Below, in pieces: positions 27,701-36,690 of a stretch of DNA of 64,000 bases. Each line of letters opens with the position of its first letter. Within the stretch, counting starts at the first letter, position 1. The stretch comes from Macquaria australasica. Its lineage: Eukaryota > Chordata > Actinopteri > Centrarchiformes > Percichthyidae. Below the pieces are notes generated by a model. That model was not told where the DNA came from. It did not search any database and was given only the letters and a program-made list of their open reading frames with translations. Location: NCBI GenBank assembly GCA_005408345.1, contig SEMN01000571.1:248001-312000 (forward strand). Reading direction: 5' to 3'. Position numbers and translations under genes: made by a program.

Positions 27701-30700
27701 ATTAAGATCCAACAACAAACTGTTTAAATACTAACATCTGTAACACATTCACTGTTTTAGGGTTTGTTTTAAGATAAACTCTGTGGAGAGCAGCACTGAC
27801 ACTGAGAAGATTATTCTGCTGAAATAAAGTAAAACTAAGAACTCAGATCTGATCCAAACAGTGTGAACAGTCTCTGCACGGAGTTAAAAGGTGGAGCGTG
27901 GAACTTTTGTCTCCCCCTTCTGGCAATGAGAGTAATTACATAAACACTGTTGATGTGTGCGCATGATGTATGCCTACAGAGGAGCTCGCACACATTTCCA
28001 CAGTTCCAACACAATAATCCATTATTTAGGTAGAGTAAATGTAATAGCTACATAGCCTACTCCAAATATTTTACAAAGACCAACCTGTCCAAGAGCAATA
28101 ACGCACATCCTGTCTGCCCTCAGTCCCTGCTCTTCTTTCAGCCTCTCCAACCAGGAACAGCTACACCAATGGTTATCTCTGTTTGTTTCTTTTTTTGACT
28201 GTAATGCTTCTACTGAACGCCAAGTTTCTTTTTTATCTGGAGCATCAGAAACTTTTCTTGGAGCTTCTTAGGTTTTTCCTCCAGACTCCTAGTTGCTGTA
28301 GCTACTCCGTCTCTACAGTTGCTCCCCTCAGCTCTGGCAAACCAGAGCCATGTAGAGAGAAATATCTCAAGTCTACAGGAATCATGTGACCATCAAGCAT
28401 TTTGAACTTCTGTTGATGCGACTCTCTCTACTCGGCTCCGGTTTTACTACCGGTGCTCCAGTGTGAGAATGTCTCCTCACACACCAGATTTAAAAACTCC
28501 AGTGTACTGCCAGATACAGAGAGATTTACCTGGCGATGATCGGCTTAATCAGCATTGTGTGAACTCATCTGGCAACGGCTTGAATGTAACGGACGTCATT
28601 ATATGGAAAAGTCCTGCACTCTACTCAGTCAAACCAAGAGATTTATCTAAAGATAAACAGCACTGATTTAAGATGTTAAACATGTTCAGACTGCTGAATA
28701 ACAATGTTTATGTCTTAAACACACAAGACGCTGTTGATATGTAGGATGTGCGACCTATAGTATAGGATGGAGGATGTACGATGGTGGGTTAGGATGTTGG
28801 ATGGAGAATGAAGGATGTAAGATGTAAGCTTGAGGAAGCAGTTTCTAAGATGTAGGATGTAGTTTTTTCAGAGCAGTTTGTTCTTTGTAGAACGTAGTTT
28901 GTAGGACGTAGGATGCAGTTTATAGAACATAGGATGTGGTTTGTTGGACGTAGGATGTAAGACATAGTTTGCAGGACGCAGGAAGTAGTCCGTAGTTTGT
29001 AGGATGTAGAACGTAGGATGTAGGAGGTTGTTTGCAGGAAGTAGGATGCAATTTGTAGGATGTAGAATGTAGTTTATTGAACGTAGGATATAGTTTTTAG
29101 GACTCACGATGTAGTTTGTAGGACGTAGAATGTAGTTTGCTGTACGTAGGATGTAGGTTGTAGAATGCAGTTTGTAGGACGTAGAATGTAGTTTGTAGGA
29201 TAGATGATGTAGGCTGTAGGATGGTATTATGTTTAGATGAAGGATGTAAAGTGAGGAGCGAGTCTCACCTGGCTGCACAGAGACACCTGGAAAATGTTTC
29301 CGTCACTGCTTCCACAGAACAGGAAGTACTCGCAGGGGTCAAAGGTCACAGACATGATCTCCACGTCAAACAGGACGGAAAGGAGCAGCTCACCTGAGGA
29401 CAACTCCCACACCTGTACAGAAGGAGGCAGACAGACTGACAAACACGTCTGTAAATAAACATCTCAGTAACTCAGATTATTTAAAACACAAACCAGCAGC
29501 TTCTATAAAGTTTCAGCGTTTGTCAATTAGGTGAAAACATCACAAACATCCTCTTCATCAGAGAAAATCACAGTTAACAGGATATCTACAGAATTTGTGA
29601 ACTTAATTCACTATATATCTATACAGGTTTATATTTGAATTATTGTTTATCTGTATAACATGCAGTTATGTTTCATATACTTTTCATTTGACTTATGTGT
29701 TATTGATTATTTAGTTCCGAGATGAATCAATATTTATTTTAGGTATGTTCCTGTTTTCTGTTGTGTTTTCACATGTTGTGTCAGTAAGTTGTGTTGTAAT
29801 GTCGCTGCCGGTCAACCAAAACTGCATCACACCACTTTGTAGTTTTTTACTTTTCTCTGCTGCAGCATTGTGATCCTTCATTTTTCATGTAAATAAAGTT
29901 TCATATGAGAGAAAGAGAGAGGTATAGAGAGATGTAGTTATGGTGACAGGATGGGATTCATCTCTGTTGCCAGCAGACCTTTTGACCTCTGCCCCCGCCC
30001 TCAGTGTAATAGAGCTGCTGGCTCTGCAGAACACAGACTGTGTTTCTGTTCCAGACTCCACTTAAAAATCTGATAATTTAAAGTGTGAGCAGCAGCGACA
30101 CCTCGGCTCGTGTTCAACACCTCCTGACCATGCGTTATGATGTCACAGTGAGCTGACGTGTCATTACTGAGACTCCGCCTCCTGTGATTTATGTCAGAGG
30201 GGATTTTACCAAAATTAAAAAAGGATTTGAGGACAACTAGGAGACACTCTGTGTTTAAAGATATTAATCATTCTGATCGAAGGTGATCAATGACCTCACA
30301 GTCACACCATCTGATTGGTTAAAAATAGGTTTCAGTGCTGCTTTTAAAAATACTCACTGAATACTAAATGAAGTTTTTTGATGTTTACGTAGCACTTATC
30401 TAGAGTTCTATTATCCTGTGCTCCACACTTGACATGTTGTTCAAACCCAGGCAGTGACAGTTCAAGTTTACAGTGGTTAAAACCACCTAGAATAAAAACA
30501 GGTAACTAAACTAACAGCTGTAACTGTTGATGAGCACGGTCTGCAATGTGAGCTGCCGCTCTTGCTGCATTCCCGCTAGGAGGGACGCAAACAGCACAAA
30601 CAACAACGCTACCAAACTCCCTCTGAAGGTGAACCGGTCTCTAGCTCAGACATAAGACCTCACTATCGGGGCAGTAGATTGCTTCTCTAACTGTGAACAG

Positions 30701-31512
30701 TTTGCAGCCATCGTTACTCACAAACAGCCATGCTGTTTTTCCCTGATAGTTCGTTTCTGTCCACTCTGACGAGAGAGAACCCCTCGATTTACACCAGGGC
30801 GTTGGGGATGTCCTGGTGTAGCCAGGTTTCCATGGACATCAACATACTTGAGATGCGGTACTCAAAACATCCCTTGGTGTTGACACGGAGTTCCTCTATT
30901 TTGCCTCGCAGTGAGGGCAAGGGAGGCCTATTTCCCCATCATCGTAGGCGCTGCCGTGCTCAATCTTGTCTGCCTCTTTTCCGCCTGTTGCGGTCAGATT
31001 GCAGTCTCACACTGCAGGTCCACAGGAATCGATCCAGCGGAACGAAGCAGTAGCAGTTCGTCAGGTGTGGGTGTGAGGTAGCTGAGCCTCCATGCCCCAT
31101 ATCATGTCCCCATATGATCAGTGCCAGGCAGACAGACTGATTGTTCGTTGCCATGTGAACTTCGAACGTTTCAACATTAAAAGTAACACATCAAGGACGC
31201 AGTCAGACAATATCACATACAAACAAACAAACACATGCAGCAGACCGCCAGCAGAAGTGTTGAGCAGCTTTTGGAAAACATGAAGAGAAACTCAAAGAAA
31301 ACAAAAAGTTTTAGGATGAATATTGTGTTGGTGGTGATCTGATCAATGTTTCTGTCCTCAGTTTATATATTTAACAGTTTTATCTGAACAGGACACATGT
31401 TTGTTTACAGTAAACATAAATATCACTGCTGATGAAACAGATATGAAGAGTCACCGCGTTTTAAAGGTCACTGCAAGCTTTTATTTTGAAGGAACTTTTA
31501 GCTCAGTAACTG

Positions 31513-31565
<53 letters not shown>

Positions 31566-34500
31566 TTCCTCACTGTCTCTCTTCAGATCTACGTCACAAA
31601 TCTGTTTTAATAAATCATCTTTCAGCCTTCTGTTATATTCTAACAAGAAGGTTTCCTGAGAGGCCACACCCCTGCTGGATGTTAGAGGACACCTGTCAGA
31701 AAACACCTCAGGTGAAGTGTCGTAAACACTGCAGAGGTCAGTCTGAACAGGAAAAATACAGATTTTTAACACTCAGTTTTCACTTTTCTTCGTCACAAAA
31801 CTTCTCATTTAATGAATCAGAACAAACGCAGCTGGACGTCAGCAAACATCCGTCAGTGACGTCACTCTGAACCTTCACCTGTTGGTGCTGCAGCTGTCTG
31901 TTGTGTTTCTTCCTAGTTAAATATTAAGTAGTCTAATATCACCCTGTGTGAGCCGGTCTCATCCACCTGGTGACCAAGCAGGTTTCATCCTGTCTTGTTA
32001 CCTGTTTATCCACAGCAGCTCTTTATGCAACCTCAGAAGAGCTCAGCTCAGGTTTAACTAAACCAACCTGCTGTCCTGCTCAGGTGTTATAAACTCTACC
32101 TGTTGTACCTGTGCAGGTGTTATGCGCTCTACCTGTTGTACCTGCTCAGATGTTATACACTCTACCTGTTGTACCTGTGAAGGTGTTATAAACTCTGTCT
32201 TACCTTGACAGTTTGGTCTAAGGAGGCAGTGGCGACTCTGGCCTGAGCTCCCATCAGGCCACAGTGCAGGTCTGTGATTGGCAGAGAATGACGAGAAAGG
32301 ATGTGCCGCGGCTCAGGGGTGTGGCTTACATCCAGCTGAATCACACTGAAATAAACAAAAACAAACACACACACACAGGAAATTAGAGTCAATCAAGAAC
32401 AACATATCCTCACACTGGTTTCCATTCAGAACCTCCAAAACAGTTCAAGACTCCTTAACTGTTTTTTATATTAGTGAAGATATTTGTGTGACAGAGAAGT
32501 GAAAGAAACTCCTGAGTCTTCTAAAGGACTTGAAGAAAAAGATGAATTAGAGCAGATTCATGATGTAGATTTAAAAATCTGAAGACAACCACAGAGGTGA
32601 TGACTTATGTAAATGAGCACCAATCATTAATCATTATTCATCATAATGAAGCTTATCAGTGATGTCGGTGTGTATTGTGTGTGTGATTATTGTTTATTAT
32701 TATTATTATTGTTGTTGTATATCATAAGGACCATGTTTCTAAAGAGATATTTTTCCTACAAACAGACCACAGATCAGATCCTGAGTTGAGTGGCAGATGT
32801 CAGAATGATGAAGATGCAACATGTTTAACAGTCAGCTCAGGTTTCCCCATCATCCTTTGCTGCTCACTGACATCACAAACATCAGAGAGATGTCTATCTC
32901 TGTGAGGACCAGCTTTATATATATATATATATTTCTCAGTCTCTTGTCATAGTGAGGCAGGAGCCAGTCAGCTGCCTGCCTCCCTCCTCCTCACCTGGCA
33001 GCAGGTTATGGGTTTGACTACAGCTGAGGATCTGGCTCTGATTCTGGATCAGCTCCACACTGCTGCTGCTGTTTGTTGTATATTTAAAGAATCAAACAAG
33101 AAACTGATTCTGATCAGAAACAATCAGCTGATTAACAAAACAACAAACTGAAGTCTGAGACTCACAGAGAGCTGATCTGACCAATCAGGGAGGAGAGAGT
33201 CCAGACCTGACCAATCAGGGAGGAGAAAGTCCAGACCTGACCAATCAGGGAGGAGAGAGTCCACACCTGACCCATCAGAAATCAGTCCTACAGAACAGAA
33301 GATGTTCCGTTTGCTGTGATTTACGATAAAGAAAAGCATCAAAAGATCACGAGAAGCTGGAAACAAAGAATTTGCAAATATTTTTGTTTGATAAATGACT
33401 CAAATGATTAATCGATTATCAGTGGTCAAATCATTTTTCTGTCGATCAACTAATCATCAGTCTAATGAATAGACTGATGATTTCAGCTGTAAATGTTCCT
33501 GCTGGCAGACAGCAGATGAAACACTGCTCATGGCCTCTGCTGTGTATCCATGGCAACCAACAGACTGATGACAAACAGCTGTGATCAGCTTTTCACCTGT
33601 CCACACTCAGTGTTACAGCTCCCCCCAGTGGACACTGCAGCTCTCTCTCCTGACATGTCAAGGTTATTATTAGAATATTCTTCAGATCAGATCAGAGCTC
33701 AGAGGAAGACGTCAGAATCATGAAGAGTCACTGAGCTTCTTCATTATCTGCACAACCAGTTTCATCATGAATTAAACCCACAGAAGGAAACCGAAGAATC
33801 TTCAACTGAAGGTTTAAAACACAACGGCTCAAATCAGCGTTTCCAAACCGCTTCTGCCAGATGTTCCTTCACATCTGTAACACATCAGCTCATGAAACAG
33901 GGTTAAACTGTTCCTTAACACAGTTAGTTAGGTAGTTAGTTATACATAATTCATAATATAGATAATAATATAATTGATTTTTATAGTTTTTTTATGAATG
34001 GAACAACTGTAGTGTGAATGTGTTCAGCTGTAACAGTCTGAACAGGAAACAGAACAACAGTCAGAACAACAGATCAGGTGTGTTCAGGTGAGTTCTGAGG
34101 CCTGTACTACGAAGCAAGTTCAACATACCCAGGTTATCTGGCTTCACTGAGCCTAACAATCGCGATCCCGCTAAGCGGTCACACGATGGTGGTTATCAAC
34201 TCAATAAGTCAAACCCAGGGTTTCCCAATCAAGCCATGAGCGCGTTCACATGAAAGAGGCGGGGTTTGCAGCATATGACCAATCACAAACAGGTGTACTG
34301 GCAGCAGAGCGGCATACTTTACAAACGAAAAGCAAACTGTAATATTAGAGAAATACGAAGAATTTAAACATCATCCAGGCTAAAAGCAACACAGCTGCAG
34401 CTGCTGAATGCAGGAAAGACAGCTGGCAAAAACCCTGACTGTGTGAAGCGTAAATTAACAGGTTTATAATATCACTGCCCCGTCAGTAGTATCCATTAAG

Positions 34501-36609
34501 TTAATGTGTTGCTCAGATGTTCTTATGGAGTGTTTGACAATTTTAGCCTGATTCTTTCAGCTGCAACCACGACGGTGTCAAACGGACAAATTAAAAAATA
34601 TATAAAAACATAATTTTGCGGTAAATGGGCTTACATTCATATCTACATCTATAAGTACAAAGCTTTAGTGCTTCAGTCAGTCTCTGTTGTAGGATGACAC
34701 AGATAAGTCGGTCAATCCGACGAGAAACTTTCTATAAAAAGAGTTCCTCTCATGTTCCGAACACCGAGCTCCACTTGTTTTCTATTGGTGATGCCATTTT
34801 CTAAGACAATTGATTGGTCAGTAGGCGGTGCTTTTATACGCATTGATCTGTTATCTCGAACTTAACCTACTCCAGAGCAGGTTTGCCGTGCAGCATAAGT
34901 TACCATGGTGATTTACCCCGGTAAGAAGTGAACCACCGTCGTAGTACTGAAAACCCAGAGTTGAACCTCAAGTTATCTCGCTAACCGCAAATCCCGCTTC
35001 GTAGTACAGACCTCAGGTGTGTTCGGGTGTGTTCGGGTGAGTTCATGTATGTGTTACCTGGACAGACTCCACACCAGAGCCAGGTTGTCTTTTCCTCCAG
35101 AAATAAAATGGCTGCTGTCGTCTGTGAACTTCAGACAGGTGACATCCTGATAGTGACGACTGAGGACAGACAGCAGCTTACCTGTTGACACCTGAACCAA
35201 TCACAGAGGAGGAGATAGACAAACATCATATCACGTTTGTTTTCCAATGATCAGGATTTTTTACATTAAACAGTAAAATGTTATGAATCCAGAGTTTGTT
35301 CATTCTGAACTACTTTAATAATATGGTATTTAACTTACTGTAAATGACATATATATAGATTGATTTATTGATTTGTTTATTATGGACACCACTCCAGAGG
35401 TGTACATAATAAAGTGGCCACTGCATTCCATCTGAATGATTTCTGATACTGATTATTTATTATTATTAATCAGTATTTTTTTAATGTATTCACCTGTTAT
35501 TTTTATTTGTTCATAAAACGCTTGAACTGCAGAAGTAGAAGAAGCTGACTCACCTCCCACAGGTAAATGGCCTCAGCGACAGCGGCAGTGAGGAAGAGTC
35601 CGTTAGGTGAGGCGGTCAGACAGGTGACAACACCTGGACATACGATCTTCTGCTGCAGTTGATCCTGGACACCAAACAGGAAGTCACATGTACAACAGAT
35701 GATATAATACTTAATATTAACTGTGTAATAGACTGTAATATACAGGACACAGTCAAAGAAACCTGATGCTGTTTGCACATCTGTATCTCTAATACACACA
35801 CACACACTCTGCAGTAACCGAGTGTGTGTCAGGACGTGATGCGGAGAGAAAACATGATCTACACCTTCATTCATACATCAGTTCATATTATTATCGTACT
35901 ACGATGCGATATGTTACTTGATGTAAAAAAAATTAAAAAAGACCGATTTGAAATTCGGCATGAATAAAAACCACCGAATAACACGTTATTTATTAACATT
36001 CAATCTTTACTAGGTTTCCTCATGTTGGTTCTCCGTCCTTCTCCAACCAAAACACACAATGGAGGGAGGCAGCGAGCTGAGCTGAATTCATTAAACAGAT
36101 CAGTTTTAACTTAAGTTAAATTAAGTTTGGTGGAAGTTTTACATTCCGAATTCACCAGCAGTCCCGACTGGTCGGTAAAAAGTCTTGCATGCTGTTGTAG
36201 AGGTGTATTTGTGTTTGCAGGCGGACGTCGTGTTAAAAATGACTGATTTTTGAATGAGGTTGGTGATGTTTTGTCTGTCTGTGTTCAGGAGTGATTCGGG
36301 GCTTTCCCCGCCACCTGTCCCAGCACTGGACGCTGCGTTAGTGGGGTGACGTGCTGTGTTCAGGTGTCTCTAGGTGTGTTAAAATGTGACAGCCTGTACC
36401 TTCCTCTGGATCTCCCACACGTTGATGAAGTTCTTGCCCACCTGGGCGGACAGCAGGTACTGCCCGCTGAGGACGGTCAGCGTCCGGGCCGAGCTGTTCC
36501 CTCCCCGGTAAGATAGCAGGCTGGAGCCACTGTGCAGGTCGAACACGGTGCTGTTCCATAGCTGAGAGCCGGAGTCACTGCTAACTATCACTTCAAGAGG
36601 AGCCGCCAT
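1799..36609 (-). CDS. wdr18: WD repeat-containing protein 18, complete, 10 coding exons
   Basis: Coding exons in transcript order are 36609-36400, 35664-35554, 35191-35058, 32345-32204, 29412-29269, 25576-25512, 23938-23814, 4445-4282, 3259-3191 and 1927-1799 (stop TAG at 1801-1799). All introns are GT-AG and the joins keep one frame for 430 codons plus stop; human WDR18 is about 432 residues. The start MAAPLEV has a Kozak-like context with GCC upstream. Recognisable family segments are GKNFINVWE (exon 1), CLTASPNGL (exon 2), [11 protein letters not shown] (exon 3), LPITDLHCG and ASLDQTVK (exon 4), [13 protein letters not shown] (exon 5), VFKGHR (exon 6) and [17 protein letters not shown] (exon 7). 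These are WD40 blades. The last exon encodes a predicted coiled coil ending LLTKPT. Known role of the family (yeast IPI3): a subunit with PELP1/TEX10 of the rixosome/5FMC complex, acting with LAS1L, NOL9 and SENP3 in ITS2 processing and pre-60S release in the nucleolus and nucleoplasm. Introns carry many transposons; intron 7 is 19,368 bp. No frame break seen. Confidence 0.96.
2459..2660. mobile_element. AT-rich hairpin MITE in wdr18 intron 9
   Basis: Two arms of roughly 85 nt are inverted copies of each other. For example TAATGTTGAAATTT on the left is matched by AAATTTCAACATTA on the right, and AAAATATTTTACTTTG by CAAAGTAAAATATTTT. The outer ends are TAAAGATT and AATCTTTA. A loop of about 28 nt sits near 2546-2573. 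TA at both outer ends would fit a Tc1/mariner-type target duplication; family not identified. Confidence 0.65.
3515..3685 (+). repeat. Interspersed fish repeat (LINE 3'-end type), fragment
   Basis: It contains CTGCATGTCTTTGGATGGTG and the ACATGCAAACT box, shared with the fuller copy at 12131-12423. It is diverged and lies in wdr18 intron 8. Confidence 0.6.
4590..4800 (-). repeat. Fish MITE/SINE-like repeat, fragment
   Basis: It starts with GCTGCAACTAATTATTTCAA and ends in alternating AT-rich sequence. It is related in reverse orientation to the segment at 26995-27284, which ends TAATTAGTTGCAGCTCT. Diverged. Confidence 0.45.
5000..6020 (+). pseudogene. Non-LTR reverse transcriptase (ORF2) remnant
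   Basis: Successive pieces of one LINE ORF2 appear in shifting frames: a linker ([19 protein letters not shown], about 5115-5180), a domain start ([17 protein letters not shown], about 5250-5300), [20 protein letters not shown] (about 5440-5500), [20 protein letters not shown] (about 5618-5680), then an open stretch at 5708-6010 with [17 protein letters not shown] and the catalytic YADD at 5894-5905. Stops and frameshifts separate the pieces. No 3' end is recognised; AT-rich sequence follows to about 6200. Confidence 0.8.
6714..7575 (+). pseudogene. LINE ORF1 with SGNH/GDSL-type esterase domain
   Basis: It opens at ATG 6714 with a Ser/Leu/Pro-rich start and is frameshifted before 7080. The esterase part then shows GSSILR (block I), IVIHVGGND (block III) and [10 protein letters not shown] (block V, the D-x-H pair). 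One in-frame TGA at 7261-7263 replaces a CGA codon present in copy B (decay of a CpG). From 7264 to 7575 the frame is open. L2/CR1 elements carry such an ORF1 esterase. Confidence 0.8.
7612..8817 (+). pseudogene. LINE ORF2 endonuclease part, frameshifted
   Basis: APE-type endonuclease motifs are present in order: [31 protein letters not shown] and [10 protein letters not shown]. Compared with copy B it has a 15-bp deletion after TETWL and a 4-bp deletion at about 8136 that breaks the frame (frames 7612-8160 and then 8078-8734). A further small loss affects the SDH box region. It is truncated before the reverse transcriptase. Confidence 0.82.
8955..8988. repeat. Perfect 15-bp inverted repeat at the end of LINE copy A
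   Basis: GATGACCGCCCACCT, loop ACAC, then its exact reverse complement. The left arm is normal LINE 3' UTR; the right arm is an inverted duplicate, so the LINE sequence turns back on itself here and does not continue. Confidence 0.85.
8989..9460. other. C-rich segment of unknown origin
   Basis: It is much more C-rich than its surroundings. A frame open from 8874 to 9284 includes [18 protein letters not shown] followed by Pro/Arg/His-rich sequence. I do not recognise it; it may be a transposon ORF fragment next to the LINE. No host exon evidence. Confidence 0.35.
9461..12130. other. wdr18 intron 7 sequence, no gene seen
   Basis: Non-coding. 9520-9760 includes an AAGATGGCGACC stretch and alternating ACTCAATTTGAGTACGCAAG-type sequence that looks like a diverged DNA transposon end. 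11320-11520 looks like a diverged copy of the GCTGCAACTAA-type repeat. The rest is unremarkable. Confidence 0.5.
12131..12423 (+). mobile_element. Short interspersed element flanked by 11-bp direct repeats
   Basis: This is the common fish repeat that runs from CATCCATTTTTCTATACCGC through CAGCTGACATTGG and CGCCAGTCAATCACAGGG to AACATGCAAACTCCACAC. ACTTGCAACCC occurs at 12131-12141 and again at 12413-12423 and looks like a target-site duplication made by a non-LTR insertion. Confidence 0.7.
12424..13556. other. wdr18 intron 7 sequence, nothing recognised
   Basis: Unique-looking non-coding sequence. Its short open frames have no family features. Confidence 0.5.
13557..13599. repeat. Perfect 19-bp inverted repeat at the start of a LINE tail
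   Basis: AACTAAGGGGTGGCTCAGG, a 5-nt loop TGACC, then its exact reverse complement. The right arm continues into LINE 3' UTR; the left arm is an inverted copy of the LINE's first bases. Confidence 0.85.
13577..14254 (+). mobile_element. L2-type LINE, 5'-truncated 3' UTR copy
   Basis: Longest copy of the tail in the window. It starts CCTGAGCCACCCCTTAG and contains pyrimidine-rich CTCTCTCTC blocks and a CTG/TTG run (13858-13890). It shares GGAACTGTATTGTGCTGCTG with copy A and ends AATAAAACTGAATTGAATTG. No coding sequence. Confidence 0.8.
14255..16299. other. wdr18 intron 7 sequence, no gene seen
   Basis: Non-coding. GA/GACA microsatellite at 14737-14762. The GCTAACTGAGCTAACTAGC-type stretch near 14925-14965 is probably old transposon sequence. 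Confidence 0.5.
16300..16548 (+). repeat. Degenerate AAACTGGTTCAACATTC minisatellite
   Basis: About fourteen drifting units of 17-18 bp built on AAACTGGTTCAAC(A/T)TT(C/T). Confidence 0.8.
16580..16805 (-). repeat. Common fish interspersed repeat (LINE 3'-end type)
   Basis: It carries CAAAGCGCTTTACAGATTGG, CATTCACACACACATTCACA and GTTCAGTGTCTTGCCCAAGG, a block seen all over fish genomes. Orientation is judged from the AT-rich tail on the left. Confidence 0.6.
16806..17619. other. wdr18 intron 7 sequence, nothing recognised
   Basis: AT-rich non-coding sequence; no motif stands out. Confidence 0.45.
17620..18140 (+). repeat. 21-bp minisatellite in wdr18 intron 7
   Basis: About 25 units of GGGGACTAGTTGCAGAGGTCT with point changes (TTGTACAGTTCTA and GAGATGGT variants). 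The variants recur in the same order in the blocks near 17650-17700, 17890-17930 and 18080-18110, so higher-order units of about 210-240 bp have been duplicated. Confidence 0.9.
18141..19695. other. wdr18 intron 7 sequence, no gene seen
   Basis: Non-coding. ATA/ATT microsatellite at 19272-19293. The open frames at 19229-19755 have no family features. Confidence 0.45.
19703..19788. repeat. Imperfect hairpin, arms of about 31 nt
   Basis: The left arm AGTTACAGTAGCTGTATGGG continues through TAGTCGACTCA; it pairs with the right arm beginning TGAGTCAACTGCCCATACAG. About 27 of 31 positions pair. The loop is about 20 nt. It could be a palindromic MITE end or centre; a miRNA-like foldback is also possible but unsupported. 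Confidence 0.6.
20792..20998. mobile_element. Fold-back element with arms of about 75 nt
   Basis: The left arm has CTGTTCTGGAGCTTTCTATC and CACATGATCTTC; the right arm has GAAGATCATG and GATCCATAGCTCCAGAACAG, its reverse complement, plus CTTGTGGTGAGATTGTTTT against AAACAATATCACCACA. A half copy of the same family is at 50222-50312. Confidence 0.65.
21690..21792 (+). repeat. CAA/CAG trinucleotide run
   Basis: Mixed CAACAGCAGCAG microsatellite, densest at 21735-21792. It is not in a coding exon. Confidence 0.7.
22170..22300 (+). repeat. Possible tRNA-derived SINE fragment
   Basis: GTTGGTTCAATCCCCAG resembles a tRNA B box (GGTTCRANTCC) and is followed by TTGAGGTCCCTTTGAGCAAG, the usual SINE context in fish. 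No clear A box and no tail. Confidence 0.4.
22366..23307 (-). mobile_element. PIF/Harbinger non-autonomous relic 1
   Basis: Terminal inverted repeats AGCCTGTACTACAAAG and CTTCGTAGTACAGGCCT bound about 940 bp that match relics 2 and 4 in the same orientation and relic 3 in reverse. The minus strand would be the transposase sense by comparison with relic 3, but the frame is decayed. Confidence 0.75.
23310..23719 (-). mobile_element. PIF/Harbinger relic 2, end-truncated and internally deleted
   Basis: It starts abruptly after relic 1 with the internal GCCATGAGCGCATTCACAT block. It jumps from the TTCCATTAAATTAATGT block straight to CTCCGGAGCAGG, and ends CTTCGTAGTACAGGCCTCTG. It ends 94 bp from the donor side of wdr18 exon 7. 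Confidence 0.72.
24054..25035 (+). mobile_element. PIF/Harbinger relic 3 (opposite orientation)
   Basis: TIRs TGAGGCCTGTACTACAAAGC and GTTGTACATGCCTCA (the latter diverged). It contains a readable start of a Harbinger transposase at 24272, which gives the family. It lies about 115 bp from the acceptor side of wdr18 exon 7. Confidence 0.8.
24272..24472 (+). pseudogene. Harbinger transposase N-terminal remnant
   Basis: The frame reads [20 protein letters not shown] and continues [15 protein letters not shown], which is the HARBI1-like N-terminal block ([15 protein letters not shown]). After about 40 residues the similarity stops and the frame runs out. The DDE catalytic part is absent, so it is a relic inside a MITE-like element. 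Confidence 0.7.
25950..26360 (+). repeat. Degenerate TTTCTACTGTCCCCATGTCTC tandem array
   Basis: Many loose repeats of (T)CTACTGTCCCCATGTCT with variable spacing, in wdr18 intron 5. Confidence 0.6.
26461..26994. other. wdr18 intron 5 sequence, no gene seen
   Basis: It includes CACCTCACGATTCGATTCAG (26500-26520), resembling a common fish DNA-transposon end. Otherwise unremarkable. Confidence 0.4.
26995..27284 (+). repeat. Fish MITE/SINE-like repeat ending TAGTTGCAGCTCT
   Basis: It carries TTGGGTTTTGGACAGTTGGT and ATTAATTGATAATAAAAAG before the TTAGTTGCAGCTCTGG end, a widespread fish family; related to 4590-4800. The left end is not well defined. Confidence 0.5.
27285..28735. other. wdr18 intron 5 sequence, no gene seen
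   Basis: 27890-28690 includes a GTGGAACTTTTGTCTCCCCC stretch that looks like an old interspersed repeat; no coding evidence. Confidence 0.4.
28736..29228 (+). repeat. GTAGGATGTAGTTTGTAGGA minisatellite next to exon 5
   Basis: About 490 bp of units built on TTTGTAGGA(C/T)GTAG(A/G)ATGTAG. It ends about 40 bp from the donor side of wdr18 exon 5 (29269). Read antisense it gives a long repetitive open frame (28868-29278), which is an artefact. Confidence 0.85.
29450..30490. other. wdr18 intron 4 sequence, nothing recognised
   Basis: Non-coding. GA-rich patch near 29908-29935. No gene features. Confidence 0.45.
30500..31140 (-). pseudogene. LINE ORF2 endonuclease-domain remnant
   Basis: Read on the minus strand in drifting frames: NRRKRGRQD, then [56 protein letters not shown] and [20 protein letters not shown]. 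This is the order found in fish LINE endonucleases (TETWL ... VAVYVPPSANA). Several stops. It is a different family from L2 copies A and B, and is sense relative to wdr18, in intron 4. Confidence 0.7.
31514..31559 (+). repeat. (TG)23 microsatellite
   Basis: Uninterrupted TG dinucleotide run of 46 bp in wdr18 intron 4. Confidence 0.95.
32060..32195 (+). repeat. Tandem repeat of about 36 bp beside exon 4
   Basis: Three to four units of CTCTACCTGTTGTACCTG plus (C/G)TCAGGTGTTATA(A/C)A, ending within 10 bp of the donor of wdr18 exon 4. Confidence 0.75.
33172..33285 (+). repeat. 33-bp repeat, three copies, each with a CCAAT box
   Basis: GACCTGACCAATCAGGGAGG plus AGAGAGTCCA(G/C)AC, three copies with one or two changes, in wdr18 intron 3. 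Confidence 0.9.
34096..35015 (-). mobile_element. PIF/Harbinger non-autonomous relic 4
   Basis: The best-preserved ends of the family: TGAGGCCTGTACTACGAAGC at the left and GCTTCGTAGTACAGACCTCA at the right, 920 bp. The interior matches relic 1 in the same orientation. It ends 42 bp from the donor of wdr18 exon 3. The minus strand is the inferred transposase sense; its start codon region survives but the frame is broken. Confidence 0.8.
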
Positions 36610-36614
36610 GTTGG
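36598..36614 (-). promoter_or_regulatory. YY1-like motif overlapping the wdr18 start codon
   Basis: The minus strand reads AGCCAACATGGCGGCTC across the initiation codon. It resembles the YY1 core (AAnATGGCGGC), which in many ribosome-biogenesis and translation genes lies just downstream of the transcription start and includes the ATG. Placement at the ATG fits a short 5' UTR. Binding is inferred from the motif only. Confidence 0.45.
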
Positions 36615-36690
36615 CTCCACCACAACACACTACACACGCGGGTAAACGACGGTGTGCTGGCAGCGCTGCTACGTCTTTCCTGGACCAGGT

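Noticed and set aside
28868..29278. 136-residue open frame rich in [14 protein letters not shown] repeats on the minus strand
   Set aside because: It is the antisense translation of the GTAGGATGTAG minisatellite and overlaps a wdr18 splice donor; not a gene.
31503..31772. Open frames containing polyCys-Val or poly-His-Thr
   Set aside because: Translation of the TG microsatellite.
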